Shown piece after piece: positions 1 to 12,041 of a DNA stretch of 64,000 bases (position 1 is the stretch's first letter; each line of letters opens with the position of its first letter). The translations under genes and the position numbers were made by a program. The notes beneath the pieces were generated by a model. That model did no database searches. It was not told the DNA's origin and saw nothing but the letters and a program-made list of their open reading frames with translations. Source of the DNA: Neoscytalidium dimidiatum (taxonomy: Eukaryota > Ascomycota > Dothideomycetes > Botryosphaeriales > Botryosphaeriaceae). The DNA lies in NCBI GenBank assembly GCA_037367355.1, contig CM074696.1:2604001-2668000 (forward strand), in the 5' to 3' direction.

Positions 1-1900
1 GATATCGTATTCAGTATCACGGCAATCGCTCAGCTTTCGTTGCCGTTATGAGGAGCCAAGACGTGAATCCGGGGCTTGAAACAGCTTTCCTGTTGCTCAT
101 AGTGTGTTTCTGCATAGGAGCGGACCGTGCCATCCGCCCTGTCCTCTATACTCACTGTTTAGAGTTTTAGAGATTCTAGGGGAGAGCCAGACAAGAACCT
201 GCATCTATTCTCTGTCTTCCATGCCCAGGACGTGGCGCCGGTAGCTTTTTATCATGTCGCCGTCGGTCACTACTTGGCACTGCTGATTGCTATGGCTACT
301 TATTCCGAGAACGGAAGTTTTCTAGAATTCGTCACTGCTGTATAAGGTTTCAGCTGGTGGTCCGCAGCACTTGGTTGGCTGCAATCAGCATCGATGAGCC
401 TCGGCTGTGCACAGACACCGTGCTACATTCGGCCCATTATGTCAAATTGTATGCATCGTCTCGAACGTCTGGACATTCTTGGAAGATGGTCGCGTTCATG
501 CGGCTAAATTTAAGTACGGCTGTGGAGTTGCCGACCATGCGTTTGAGCGCTAAAATATTAGGCTGTGGTTTATGAGCCCGAATGCGACTCTAGCGCATTC
601 GCATTCTCTGTTTCGGCAAAGTCAAGTACTTAAATAGATGGCGTGCTACCGCTTTAGGAAACTTGCATCCCGGGATACGTTATGCATGCGATGACTACAC
701 AGCCGAGGTTCTGTTTTTCACAAGTGCCAAGTGGTTTCAACGCCAAAGTTAATTCTTTTCGAACTAAATTTTCTCACGCTCTTTCTTCTCCTGCACGAAG
801 AAAGGCATAGTATAAGGTCTTGTATTCATTTGACGGCTTGCTGAGGCCATGCCTTCTGGGAGAACTGTGATTGAGAATTAAAAATAGATTTATTTACAAT
901 GAGTTTCTCATACTATATGAGACCATTTCCAGCTGTAGGTACTGCGGAGATTGGGTTTATACAACGAGACTAGTATTTTTCCGCAACTAAAGAAGTGAGT
1001 ACAGCGTCGTCGCAGTCGTTCAGTTGTGCAACGTATCTGCAAAAAAAAAATTTGTCACTTTCCATTTTCCTGCATGGCTATGCCATTCTATTCTCAGATA
1101 TGAATACTATATGTATTCAGCTCGGTCCACAGGGGGGGAAAAATGTCGATATTCGAATCCTATGCCAGACCACCTTTGTAGTACCATGGTATTTATGGCC
1201 TGTCAACTCGGATATTTACAAACAATTAGCTAGCCTCGGTTTGTTCTTAAAGGCAGAACTTGTATAAGATAAGTAGAAGACTCGATGACTATATGTCTCT
1301 TCGAAAGCTTTGCTGTTGGGTGAACTTTCTTGTTCGAGTCATACAAATTCGACGTTAGAAACATCCCGTTTTCTCAAAAGCTGAATTATTATGCCATATG
1401 AAGGTTACACTTCCTTTTGTTGTTTGAGTGAGAGGCTTGTTAGCTATGTATTATAAGTCTTCAAGGCGGAAAGCCTGTTCAATGACTACATCGCCCATTT
1501 TGACGTTCCACAGAATGAGTACGTGGTGCGATGGTTTATATCATGCCACCGATAGGACTTGATTTCTACATCGAGAAAATTTGGGGGGTGATCGTCCGAT
1601 CATGCCTCGGGCCGCACTTGCTTCCCCGCGCGCTCGGGAAGCTCGGGCGGAAGAGCTCCTGTTCAAGTAAAGCTGGAAAGGTCCAACCCGTATAAGTCTC
1701 ACTTCAATTGGTCCACACCATACTTGCGGATACGGGTTGCAACGCTATGCACATGGTACCCCTTTTCGATATTGAGTAGTACGTTGGCGCTCAAAAGACG
1801 AGGAAATACTTATTGGTCACTATCCGTGCTTGTCATCCTACTTAAAAGCAGCTCCCCCGAAATTTCACAAGAGCAGGTAAATCGTCATAAACCTCACGCA
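1..1900. other. No recognisable gene
   Basis: I see no open frame with a recognisable domain and no convincing spliced gene here. The few frames over 60 codons are low-information and start on non-ATG codons. The last few hundred bases are probably the promoter and 5' leader of the metalloprotease gene that starts at 1901. Confidence 0.5.
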
Positions 1901-3147
1901 ATGGTCCAGATTACAAGCATATCTGCCGTGCTGGCTGCTTTCATTGCATGTGTAGTAGCCTCAAAGGAAGGAATCTCACTAAAGTCTGTCCATCCTACTA
2001 CTCAGGGTCTTCAAGGACATAGAAAAATTAACTTTATCTATAGTGGGTGTGGTACCGAGGTTACTCGAGAAGCGGTGCTCCGCTCCCGGTCCGAGTTTCC
2101 CGGAACTCAACATGGCCTCAAAGCGAGACAAGCAAACACAACCAACAGCACAGTGGAATTGCCAGTACGTTCAACGCCAAAATTTTGTATTGTACCATCT
2201 GACGAGTGGGTTGAGCTTTACTTCCACATTATTCTCGCGGAGAACAATCATACTACAGACTTTATTACCGACGAGCTCCTTGCGGCGCAGGTGGATATTT
2301 TGAATACTGGATTTGAGTCCATGGCTTACAAATTCAACTTGATCGAGACAACCCGCACAGTTAATGATACCTGGTATCATCATCGCCTGTGTAGCTTGGC
2401 AAGATATAAGCCATACTAAATTAAGCACAGGTTCTACAACCTTACCCAATACGGCGACATTGAAACAGAAATAAAAACAGCTCTTCACCGAGGCGACCGG
2501 AAGACGCTAAACACCTATGTCGTAGGGTGGGTCTCGACCAGCACCTGACGTGCTTTTCTGCATATCATGAACTGACCGTGTTGCAGGTATCCAGATACCA
2601 GCATCTCTGCCTGGTCGTCATTACCGTCCAGCCTCGGGACCCCGGAGTGGACGCAGGAGGCTTGGATTATCGATGATGGCGTGGTGCTACATAACTCTGT
2701 CCTTCTCCACGGCAGCAATTCATACGGATGGAACAAGGGCAAGAGCCTTGTCCACGAAGTTGGTCACGTACGTCTTTCCCTCAAAAGATATTCGAGGGCC
2801 TTAATTTGCTTACAAAGCCTGATTCCAGTGGGTTGGCCTTCAACACACCTTCGCCGGTGGTTGCGAGTTTAATTTCGATTACGTTGACGATACCCCTCTT
2901 GAGGCTGTGCCTGCCGCATCTGTTGACGCACTGGGAGGATGCCCGATTGGAAGAGACTCGTGTCCTGACGCCCCCGGCCTCGATCCGATTCGTGAGTCAT
3001 CTCCCAGCTTTCTAAAGGGGACAGATTGATAGCTCATACAGCGCAGATAACTTTATGGACTACACGAGTGATGATTGTAGGACCGAGTTCACGCCTGGGC
3101 AGGTCGCATACGCGCACAGCATGATGGATCAGTACAGACTTATTTGA
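1901..3147 (+). CDS. Secreted M43 (pappalysin-like) zinc metalloprotease, five exons
   Basis: A secreted endopeptidase that should act outside the cell. My model joins 1901-2373, 2431-2526, 2587-2767, 2829-2991 and 3047-3147 and gives 337 residues in one frame. All four introns are 55-61 bp with GT-AG ends. The protein starts with a hydrophobic signal peptide (about residues 1-20), then a region of about 100 residues resembling a propeptide. The zinc motif HEVGHWVGLQH spans residues 246-256, with H246, H250 and H256 as predicted ligands and E247 as the general base; intron 3 splits it right after H250. After the last intron the sequence reads [11 protein letters not shown], the Met-turn typical of fungal MEP1-type M43B enzymes, and it ends QYRLI. 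The family is usually about 270-340 residues long, so this copy looks complete. ATG 1901 is chosen because the signal peptide follows directly; the frame is open further upstream. Its relatives are often linked to breakdown of host or substrate protein. Confidence 0.85.
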
Positions 3148-4568
3148 TTGTACAGATTAATGTGTTAAGAGTGATGTGATTCCGGATTGGCACAGCACCT
3201 TTGACAGTAGAAATATGCTAAACTATAGCAGCAGCATAGTGATACTCAAATGCCACAGTATTTTTGTAGGTCTATGTCAATGGTGTTTTATTTCTATGTG
3301 CTCTATAGAATGTGTTGGAAAACTTTCCTGCGCAGATGACTGCCCTGAGTATCTCATGCAATCTTCATCACTTCATTTAATCTCTCACGCCAGACATGTT
3401 ATATGCCTCGAATAGTAATTATTTAAGATTCGATTGTGTCTCAACGAATCAATTTAAGCGGTTCTACGACGGCAGGTCCTTGCTGAAGCACAATGTAAAG
3501 AAGGCGGCGAAAGGTAACTAAAACCCTTTAGGCAACAGTATCATTTCCGCAACTGCATTGCACCGGAGCAAATCCACATTTGGCCGGTAACAAACGACGA
3601 CTCTTGGGAAACAAGTCGGCCGTTTTTGACACAATTAGAAACTCAGTGTTTTCCTTAGCTGCTCCATGCCCTAAAGCGGTCAGACTGAAAATTCGTAGCT
3701 CGCGGTCGGGTCTCCAACCTCTCCAAAAGTAGTCGATCGCAAGAGCAGATAACATAACAACTGTATTCCAGGCCGGAGAAGATGCACCGATACGCATCCC
3801 ACATTGCGCCATTGAGTGAAACCCCTCAGGCATCATTAACTATGACGTCATACCAGTCTGTGGAAGCATTTACGAGCAGACTCACACGTATATACGAGTC
3901 AGTTCCTTACTACACGGTCTTCAACAATGTCTTGAATAAGCTGTTTCGTCTTCCCTGCGTGTCTTGAAGAAACACGTTTCATGTCTTTGTGCGAAGAGAT
4001 GGTAGTAGATTTAGAACACGTAATTCGAGAAGTCTTCACCAACCACATCTATTCGTGTCCTAAAGATTGAAGTTTTCTTTCGTGAGTTAGCGTGGTATGA
4101 TACGGGATGACTTACTCAATCTGGTCGCGATTGTTACGAGTCATCTGGATATCGCGACACGAATAATTGCCAATCTCGGCGGAACGGGCAGTCATGAGCG
4201 CACAGGTAGTGGTCTGAACCAGGAATTTTTCACAGTTTCCGAGCATAAAATAACCTACGCGTGCATAGAGAGTCCAGGCCGAAAACCGGATGCCAAAGTG
4301 ACCGGTTTGCCGGGCTTCAAAATTGTGTTGATGCAACGGACATCGTACCGAATTTCGGCGCAGCGGGACACCGAGTGCCTTCGTTTATATACTGACCGCA
4401 ATTAAAGCCAATCTCAAAGGGGTTCGTGGTAATCCGGCGTATTATCTTAATGATATCAAGGTTCGGCGGGAAAATTCATCACGGTTTTCACCGAGCTAGG
4501 TCGAGCTTTTATCTTAATAGTATTCGCCGCCATTTAGGTCGAGACCATCTAATGCTCACCCAATGTAG
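3148..4568. other. No recognisable gene
   Basis: Frames of 60-100 codons occur on both strands (3528-3836 minus, 4097-4405 plus), but none shows a domain, a signal peptide or splice-supported continuation. This is intergenic sequence, possibly decayed. Confidence 0.4.
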
Positions 4569-6162
4569 ATGCTGTGTTATTTCCTCCTCACTATGTCCAT
4601 TTGCTTCTACAATATGTTCCTCCATCCGCTTCGCAAGTACCCAGGGCCGAAACTCGCGGCTGCATCGCATCTGTGGCATCTCTACTACCTGAAGAAAGGC
4701 ACACTCTACCTTCTCTACCTTCGAACCGTCAAGCTCCATAAGAACTATGGATCGGTTGTTCGCATCTCGCCCAGGGAGCCTCCGTATATTGATGGGTAGG
4801 CTTGGGCGGACATCTACGGGGTACGTGTGAAGCCGGAAATGCTTAAGGATCCCTTCGCATACAGCGAGATAACCCCGGCCGGATCTGGAATCGTTGCATT
4901 ACCCACCGATGACCGTCGGATCGTTCAACGCGCACTGGGATACGGGTTCTCGGAGAAGGCTCTACGCGAGCAAGAGCATCTTGTCCTACATCACTTGCAC
5001 CCGCTTATTGAACGCCTGCACGAGCATTCCCGCAAGTCCGATGGTATACTCGATACAGTATATTGGTTCAGAGTGACTCTATGCACCTATCATGCCCTTT
5101 ATCAGCTAATGAGGAAATTTCTTCACCTTTGATGTGATTGGAGATCTTGCGTATGGAGAACCATTTTGCAGCTTGCGAAGTGGTTCACAGCATTATTGGA
5201 TATCCGTGATCTTTAGTCAGATGAAACTTCTTGCCTGGCAGCAGGGTATGCATGTGTATGCTATAGGTAGGCTGCTGTCCAAAGCTCTTCAAGATGTGTA
5301 TTCCCATAGAAGTAACTCGTGATGCGGCCACACATAGCGCACTTACGGTCGAGAAGATGAAAAGACGGATCCGGAGACCGGACGAACGCACGGACTTCTT
5401 GCAGCAACCGATCCATTCTGATAAGATTCCCCAAGACTGAGCTTACATGCCATGGCAAATGAACTAACTTTCGCCGGCAGCGAGACCGTAGCAACCTTGC
5501 TCTCTGGCACTACCTTCAATCTGCTCAAAGATCCGTCCGTTAGTGCCAAAACCATCGAGGAAGTCCGGTCTACCTTCAAGAAAGCCGAAGACATCATGGC
5601 TCTGTCTACTGCACATCTTAAGTACATGAACGCTGTCCCTAAGGAGTCGCTCCGAACTTATCCTCCTGTGCCTTCCACATTACCAAGACGAGTTCCTGCT
5701 GCTGGCTCGACCGTTGCCGGGCAGTGGGTGCCCGGGGGAGTGAGTGCGCCTCGCTTGTATCATGTTCAAGGCTAATGCATGTTCTCAGATACCTGTAGGC
5801 GTTCCGCACTGAGCAGCTTACCGCTCTTCGTACAAATCTTCGAGATAACTGAATTTATGCCCGAGAGATGGCTTGGTGATCGGGAGTTATTGAACGATAA
5901 AAGACAGATCTTTCAGCCGTTCAACTTCGGCCCCAGGAACTGTGTTGGGAAGAAATAAGTAACACCTTATTCACCGCGATGACTAACCGCTAATAGCATA
6001 TAGGAAGTCTGGCGTACGCTGAAGGGCGGCTGGTATTGGCCTCGGTTTTATGGCATTTCGATTTAAACCTTGAACCCGAGTTTGAGGACTGGATTGATCA
6101 AGTTGTCTTCATGGTTATGGAGCAAGGGAGTAATGAAAGTGTAATTGGAATCTCGCGTTAGA
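4569..6162 (+). pseudogene. Cytochrome P450 relic (fungal secondary-metabolism type)
   Basis: Pieces of a class II P450 can be read in order on the plus strand. The first is a membrane-proximal segment with FLHPLRKYPGPKLAAAS. A segment ending DIYG, then KPEMLKDP, follows. The I-helix region contains FAGSET (about 5465), the K-helix is ESLRTYPP (ExxR, about 5645), and the segment MPERWLGD precedes the heme loop FGPRNCVGK near 5930-5955, which keeps the cysteine ligand. The end reads SLAYAEGRLVLA to a TAG at 6160-6162. The gene cannot be translated. A TAG at 4797-4799 stands where relatives usually have Gln in a QAW motif. A TGA falls before AAYRSS where Trp is usual, and frames shift near 5090 and 5850. 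These stops fit C-to-T or G-to-A decay (RIP). Relatives oxidise secondary metabolites such as sesquiterpenes, but no substrate can be inferred. Confidence 0.85.
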
Positions 6163-6717
6163 TCTTCTGTAATGAGTCTTTCTGCGGCGTAGTAGGATGG
6201 TAGTGGAATACGAAGGAGGGGGATCGAAGGTCTGAAAACGACAGAAAATCGGCCACGTCAAGGCTATATTCCGTCTGGTTCTATCTATCTGTAGCCAAAG
6301 TAAGTATGAGGGGCCATAATGCACCCCCTTGTCCTTGATTCTTACCAAATATCCTGAGTATTTCGATCTGGAGCTCCCTCCAGTGAAAGGATTGGACCGG
6401 CCAAAAGGTGTGAATAACTGGGGCAATACCTATTACTAATAAATGTGAAGTCTATTCAATGAGACTACTACTTGCTTTCGGCCTTGCATGTTATGGTATT
6501 GCATGGAGGAGGCGCAGTAATGGGATCACCGAAGTCGAAGTTGGTCTTCGCAATCGTAGCTTGAATTCGCGCCACCTCATGTAGAGAGTTCACTAAAACG
6601 CATAAAATGTTCCACATAGAGGCAAATTCGGTATTCTATAGTAGCCTCGTATCTCAGAATGAGATTTCAAGTGTCGAGGTGATATCGGTGCTAAGCAGCA
6701 ATTCTCTTTGCAGGAGA
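6163..6717. other. No recognisable gene
   Basis: Short intergenic block between the P450 relic and the 3' end of the Gly/Ala-rich gene. I see no domain-bearing frame. Confidence 0.4.
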
Positions 6718-7101
6718 TTAAATTGCGCCTGCACCAGCACCGCCAAGGAGAGCATCCAAGCCTCCAGCACCGCCAGCCTTCTTGCCTGCTCCACCAGCTC
6801 CACCAGCTCCACCAGCCGCACCCTCAGCAGCATCAGCTCCACCAGCCGTAGCGTCGCCTAGGCCTCCGAGGAGCCCACCAGCGCCTCCAGCTTTTCCAGC
6901 ACCACCGGCACCTCCAGCACCGGCACCTGCGCCCCCAAGGAGTGCATCGAGTCCTCCAGCGCCTGCGCCACCTGCGCCACCTGCTCCACCTGCGCCGCCC
7001 GCTCCACCAAGAAGCTCGCCAAGTCCTCCAGCGCCTCCAGCTCCTCCGTGGGCGAGAGCAGTGCCAGCCGCGGCGAGGAAGAAGATAGCCGTGAAACGCA
7101 T
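6718..7101 (-). CDS. Small secreted Gly/Ala-rich repeat protein
   Basis: A single-exon 127-residue protein. Residues 1-17 form a clear signal peptide (MRFTAIFFLAAAGTALA). Almost everything after that is Gly and Ala in GGAGGAG runs, broken by recurring blocks of the type GGLDALLGG and GGLLGG. There are no cysteines and only two lysine-rich interruptions. The low-complexity, uncharged make-up suggests an extracellular structural, adhesive or cell-wall-associated protein; this is inference from composition only. The opposite strand has an open Pro/Ala-rich frame (6782-7129), but it lacks a signal peptide and is the mirror of the GGN codons. The repeats make copy-number change by slippage likely. 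No close family is recognised. Confidence 0.65.
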   Translation of the reverse strand: MRFTAIFFLAAAGTALAHGGAGGAGGLGELLGGAGGAGGAGGAGGAGAGGLDALLGGAGAGAGGAGGAGKAGGAGGLLGGLGDATAGGADAAEGAAGGAGGAGGAGKKAGGAGGLDALLGGAGAGAI

Positions 7102-8624
7102 TTCGATTAGAGGATTAGGTGAGGATTAAGTAGAGTGGTTTGCGGACCGATTGTGAAGATGTCAATGCTTGAAAGAGTGCGTATTCTGCCGGCAGAATGT
7201 TTTGTGGCGAAGGAGGATGTCAAAAGACGAAGTACAGTGATGACTGAAGACTTGAGTGGCATGATAGAGAAGAGTTCAAAGAGGACAACTCGTCTGGTTC
7301 TTATACCCTTTTCATCGTCCTCTTCAAACTTTACGCGATCCATGATCCGAGGGTTACTCGTATCCCTCGCATCCTTCTTCCTTCACTCTATCTTCTCGAT
7401 CGCTTACTCACCGTAGCCCGTTGCTTCACCACCGTAGCGGAGACTCTCTTACAAGCCACAACTCCACGCTCCTAAAGAGTTATTCTCATGGTCCTGCAAA
7501 CGTTCTGCACCGCATGGTTTCACGTTGGAGACGGTGTTGCGCATAATGTTTAGCGTCCTGTTAGCGTTTCCGACCCCATCTTTGCGTCCCGCACACCATT
7601 TCCCTCGTCGACCGACTGGAAACTCGGCTAGTAGCAAACGGTCCTGCACAACGGAGCGCGACTTCCTGTAACTCCTTATGCCTTGCTAAGCATTAAAACA
7701 CGCAATAAACTTGCCAAGACTCGTCCAAACGTTACCCAAGACGTTGATCGTTAGAACTTGGCCTTTAGTCTTGGGAATTTCCAGCCGACAAGCTACTTAC
7801 TATGTGAAGGGATGTTGGATACCTCGAGCAGGATAACAATCCGATTGGTCCAAGCTCATTTTATCCTCACCGGTGTTTGTGGGACTCCCGTTGAACTGCG
7901 TTACGTGATGGCATAGCCACCCTTCTTGCTTGGGATGTGAAATCGCGACTGTAAGTTGGGACATCTGTCGGACGCTCTTCTCCCTCAAGCAACCATGTCG
8001 TGTGCAATCTCAGGCCGCACCATTGAGGGAAATTGTGCCAAAGAAATCATGGCCGCCTTTTCCCGAACACCCCCGGATTGCGACATGCCCTCTCCTCGGG
8101 TGGTATCGAATTGTTTTTCCCAATGCCCCGCTATCATCACCTTTATGACCTTCCCAACATTCTGTGATGAAGTTTCAGTTCTGCTCACGGGCAAGGACTT
8201 GGTATTGCAGACAGGAGTCACATGTCGTGGTCGAGGCTTCTTGTGGCCAACCGGCGGTCGCTGTTGCCAAACATGCTCACCGGTAGGTTGTCTGTTCCTA
8301 CCAGACCTCATCTCCGCTACTACAATAATTTCTCAAAAGCCGCAGTCCTCCGACCTTCCCGTGGTCCGCTGCCATCACAGTCTCCTATATCGATAAGGTT
8401 TTTAATGAGGTTGTTTGTATGAAGGGGCACGCATTGACCACGATGACATAAATTTCTGCGAATCTGTCGATCGTTGTACTTCTTCGTTCGGAACAGGGCC
8501 CAGCGCATAGGAGCCGAAGTTTGGCTTATAAGGCATTGCTTGTAAACCTTCAGCCTTACCCGCTTCACAGCAAACATCTACAACTCGCCCAACCTTTACA
8601 CTCGTTTGACTCCTACACTTCAAA
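7102..8624. other. Intergenic region between divergent secreted-protein genes
   Basis: This stretch holds the promoters of the Gly/Ala-rich gene (minus) and of the secreted protein gene starting at 8625 (plus). Several 60-145 codon frames exist on both strands between 7450 and 8580, but they lack domains and overlap each other. No relic was recognised. Confidence 0.4.
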
Positions 8625-9213
8625 ATGAAGGCCTCTGCGATCCTTGCCTCTCTCCTTGCCGCCGCCGGCTCGGCTTCGGCTGACTCTGCTTTCCGCATGA
8701 TAGCGGCCTCTAAAGGAGCGACCTTTGACGGAAGTTACCTCCGTGGAACCTCTGGCCAATTCGTGCTCGGCAAGAAAGCCAACTCCACCTGCGGAGCATC
8801 TGCTCCCATCTTCACCAACAGCAACAACACCATCACGACTTATGGAGATGGAAAGGAGAATGTACAGATAGGTATGCGGCGTGAATTTCCTTTTGAATGC
8901 CTGCAGCATTTAACATATGATTGCAGTCTCCGTCGACATCAGCGGCGCCGCTGGCGGCATCCTGTCCTACAAGAATTACCCCTACAACCTCACGAACGAT
9001 GACGTTTCCGACAAGTTCAGCACGAACACTTTGGACGGCATTGAGCACATTCTCTACAAGAAGTCTACGTGGCTGGCGTGTCCACAGACCCAAGATGGAG
9101 TTTTCAGTGTGTACGCTGAAGAGGCGTACACCAAGGCCGACAAGCAGAAATGTATTCCCTTGGAGATCGTCCCACAGACCGTCGACCAGCCGGAGGCATG
9201 CCAGATGATTTAG
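8625..9213 (+). CDS. Small secreted protein, PhiA-like cell-wall type
   Basis: Two exons (8625-8871 and 8927-9213) around a 55-bp intron starting GTATGC give 177 residues. The signal peptide covers about residues 1-20 (MKASAILASLLAAAGSASA). The body has a start like FRMIAASKGATFDG, a segment GQFVLGKK with a following cysteine, NNT glycosylation sites, and a C-terminal WLACPQTQDGVFSVYA. That layout matches fungal PhiA-like and related small cell-wall proteins, which typically have an FxxIAxRSGS-like start and a late ACP...YxVYA segment. The match is by pattern memory, so the family is tentative. PhiA acts in the cell wall and in phialide and conidium formation in Aspergillus; the role here is unknown. 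ATG 8625 sits in a CAAAATGAAG context. The gene ends 12 bases before the decayed transporter on the other strand. Confidence 0.7.
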
Positions 9214-9224
9214 GCGTGAGAAAC

Positions 9225-10025
9225 GACACGGATTTATAATAGTAATCTTGAACGAAGTAGAATGGGGTATACAAGCCCGTAAATGCCAAGAAGATTCCGA
9301 CAGTGAAAAAGGTGTAAGGGAGCTCTTTGAATGCCGATGTATCGATGATCTTTCGCCGTGAAACCGGTCGCGTCCGAGCCCTCATGACGATGTTGGCGGT
9401 CAGAATGCCTGTAAAGGCAACAAATCCTGTCATCCTGCACGCCCAATCGAAACCAGCATGAGGTTGCAAAGCACGGAAGAGCAATTGATAAACAACGCCG
9501 CCAAGGCTGCTTCCTGAGGCGGTTATCCCGACGGCGAAATAGATTCTTTTGTTGAAGTTGGTGGACGGTATTGCGCCCGCTGGTACAAGTATTGCTCCTG
9601 ATCTAACAGAGACGCAGATGCCTTGGGCAAGCATTACTTGTCAATATTCCGTGCACAGGCTAAGCGTCATTTACCCGAACACAATCAGATAAGAACCCCT
9701 CACAAACAGCGCACGAAAGTAGCAGGCATTGTACAGCGGACCAATTAAGGCGTCTGTGAACATGACTAGGAATGACTGGGCAGATCTGATCCAAGATATT
9801 GCAGAAGTGTTGCTATCCGGTAGAAGATGTTCCTCAAAGAAGATTTGGTACATGCCGTATGAGTTGATTATGCCCCTTTCCGTACAAATCAGCTTTATTG
9901 ATCTTGTTACAATGAAGCAAGCACGGTGCACACAGCGGATAATAACCTGCCAGGTATTGGAGAAAAGCATAAATGTACCCCGAACCTGGAGCCAAGCTCA
10001 GAGGCCCCCATCCGGAATCGTAGAT
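9225..10025 (-). pseudogene. MFS transporter relic, monocarboxylate-permease type
   Basis: Reading the minus strand from about 10020, the fragments follow the order of fungal monocarboxylate-porter-like MFS proteins. A DGGL*AWLQV start is followed by SYGMYQIFFEEHLL and ISWIRSAQSFLV, then GPLYNACYFRAL, MTLSLCTEY*QVMLAQG, ASGSSLGGVVY and FKELPYTFFTVGIFLAF. The match stops near YFVQDYYY at about 9235, so roughly the last 150 residues are gone. Nonsense codons include a TGA after DGGL, a TAA after YLIVFG and a TGA where Trp is usual before QVMLAQG. Most fit RIP-type change. An intron is probably present after FSNTW but its splice signals look damaged. An intact relative of the same broad family lies at 42169-43589, but it is too different to be the recent source. 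Confidence 0.8.
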
Positions 10026-10744
10026 CCTGCATCCATTGAGCGATTTGACACCGTGACTCTCGGTAGGTGGGCGTAGTTCCCGTCCGATGGTTTTTTCATC
10101 AATCTCTCTTTTGCCATCTAGGCTGTTGCCTTGAGCCTTCCGGTGGATTCATCGCCAGTCTTTGAAGGGATATTCTTCACCAAATTAGTTTCGTCTGTGG
10201 CCGGGACCTGGGCATAAGATGAATGGAGTAAGGGCGGCAACACCGAAAGTGCTATGCGACGGATGCATCTAATGTTAATCAAATAAAACTTTCCAGAGTT
10301 GGTTCTACAAAGCTGAGGTCGGAACGAGCCTTAGCAGGGAGACCGGCAGGGAAACAGTGGAGCATTGGCCGATTGAAGATCGGTTTCCAATTCCGTCGGC
10401 CGAAATCTCGTTGAATCTTCTACTGGAACTGCAACACGTAAGCGGTTCCTGATAGAAGCACGTCCCATTTCTCACCATCTGGGCGTTTCAAGCAACATAC
10501 TTAGCCCTTCTATATTCTCTTCATTCCCTTTCCGTTCACGTATTGGAAGCCAAAAGCATAGATCGGAATGGTGGTTGGAGTTAGCATGTGAACGTTTTGG
10601 TCTAGATTGGCAAGCATGTTGTTATGCCCAAGCAATCGTTTTACATTCCAAACATCACTCCTGCTCCAAATGTTCGCCCCTACTAATGGTAAAACTAATA
10701 TTAAGAATGCAGTTATAAATATCCTGCGCAAAGCCTGCGGAGCA
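10026..10744. other. No recognisable gene
   Basis: This is upstream of the transporter relic and downstream of the cupin relic. A 73-codon minus frame at 10510-10731 is partly hydrophobic but shows no family. Nothing else is supported. Confidence 0.4.
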
Positions 10745-11215
10745 CTACTTCTTGAAAGCCACTTCAGCTTTCTGTCCGTACCCCTCGTCGGTCACAGGCC
10801 CATACCATTCTGATCTACCTAAGGTCATTGCCAATTGAGTTATGTATGTACCATCGTCTGCTCCATGCTAGTGGACGGTGACCAGACCATGTCCCCTGTC
10901 ATGATTCTCTGGGGCTCTCCTGCTTGCTCACAGATCCAACCCGACCCAGCCAAGACCCGTAGTATTTGACGCTGGTGATGAATATGCCAGTTCGTCCTTG
11001 CACAAGGTATAAAAGTGACACTGGCAATGGGAATGGTCTTGTCCGCAAAGACTGCATCAATCCAGACATCGCCGACCAAGTTGGATTAGGCCCTTTCCGA
11101 GTGCTGGGCGTATTTGAGTTGGTGGTGTTCCAGATAATAGTCCATGACATACTTTGAGACCGGTGGATTATGAGCTTCTCGGCGAAAGCGAATAGGGCGC
11201 ACGATCTACTCATAT
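10745..11215 (-). pseudogene. Cupin-domain protein relic
   Basis: Reading the minus strand from about 11200: RFRREAHNPPVSKYVMDYYLEHH, then LKYAQHSERA, a TAA, GDVWIDAVFADK, then the cupin core NWHIHHQRQILRVLAGSG and a second cupin motif around AGEPQRIMTGDMVW. The frame then shifts to VH*HGADDGTY, where a TAG replaces the Trp expected between two His, and continues LAMTLGRSEWYGPVTDEGY to a TAG at 10745-10747. The conserved WHxHxxGQ and GD...HGA patterns identify the family that pairs a carboxymuconolactone-decarboxylase-like N-terminus with a C-terminal cupin, many of which are small metal-dependent enzymes. Two stops and one frameshift make it non-functional. The TAA and TAG fit C-to-T or G-to-A decay. 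Confidence 0.75.
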
Positions 11216-12041
11216 TGGCGTATGAGCGCGTTACCAGCCTGAAAATGCTGCACCATTTGAATAAGCGAGAGCTGGGTTCTCGAACACTTTGCTTTTGAGA
11301 TGATGGCTTTAAGAAACGAAACGCAAGAAATGCTGGTCGGCCGAAAGCTCAGTGGCTCGTTAAATCCATCGGCCTAGATAAAGCAGTTAAGGAATTGGAA
11401 GCAAGTGTTTTCCATTTTGTTTGGCTGAAGTGAATGCAAAAGCACCACCGGAATTATTTACTTAATCGTCAGCCAATGGTGGTGCAGTGAGAGATATAGT
11501 AGACGTTATTGTGGCATCACCTTGATGGAAGGGTATCCCGTCGGAAAACTGAAGAGTGGCAAACCTCCCAGATTAGTCATTTCCTTTCCAAACACGCTCT
11601 CTCTTTTCCTTTTTTCTTTCTTTGCATAGGAAAGCTGTATGTAAGGCCTTGCTCGATGTCTAACCTTGTTGTATTTTTACCCCCGGGAAAATGCAGGGCA
11701 GATCAACATTATATAAAATTCCAACATGGCATAGATGTAACACGATCGTAGACATGCAAATGTTCATCTGAGCATTGAGAGAGTGAGTAATATCCTTGGC
11801 TATTCTATATGTTGTCAACCGGCCTACATAATGAACATGGTAATATCTGAGAAAGAGCTAAAACCAATTGATGTGTCAATGCTCGATTCTGCTCTGTGAA
11901 ACGACTTACGGAGATAAAGGAAAATGCCGACGGTTATGTGTGCAGTGGGAAAAAAGTCTATTTTCTCTCTACTTGCATTTTCTTCCTTTATGGAGCCTGC
12001 TTTGAAACAAAGCTATGACTTGGCAAGATATCAAGAAGAAC
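11216..12041. other. No recognisable gene
   Basis: AT-richer sequence downstream of the HET gene; it should hold that gene's 3' untranslated region. No frame with a domain was seen. Confidence 0.4.

Noticed and set aside
6782..7129. Pro/Ala-rich plus-strand frame
   Set aside because: It is the exact antisense of the Gly/Ala-rich gene, which has a signal peptide and a clean ATG; the plus frame has neither.
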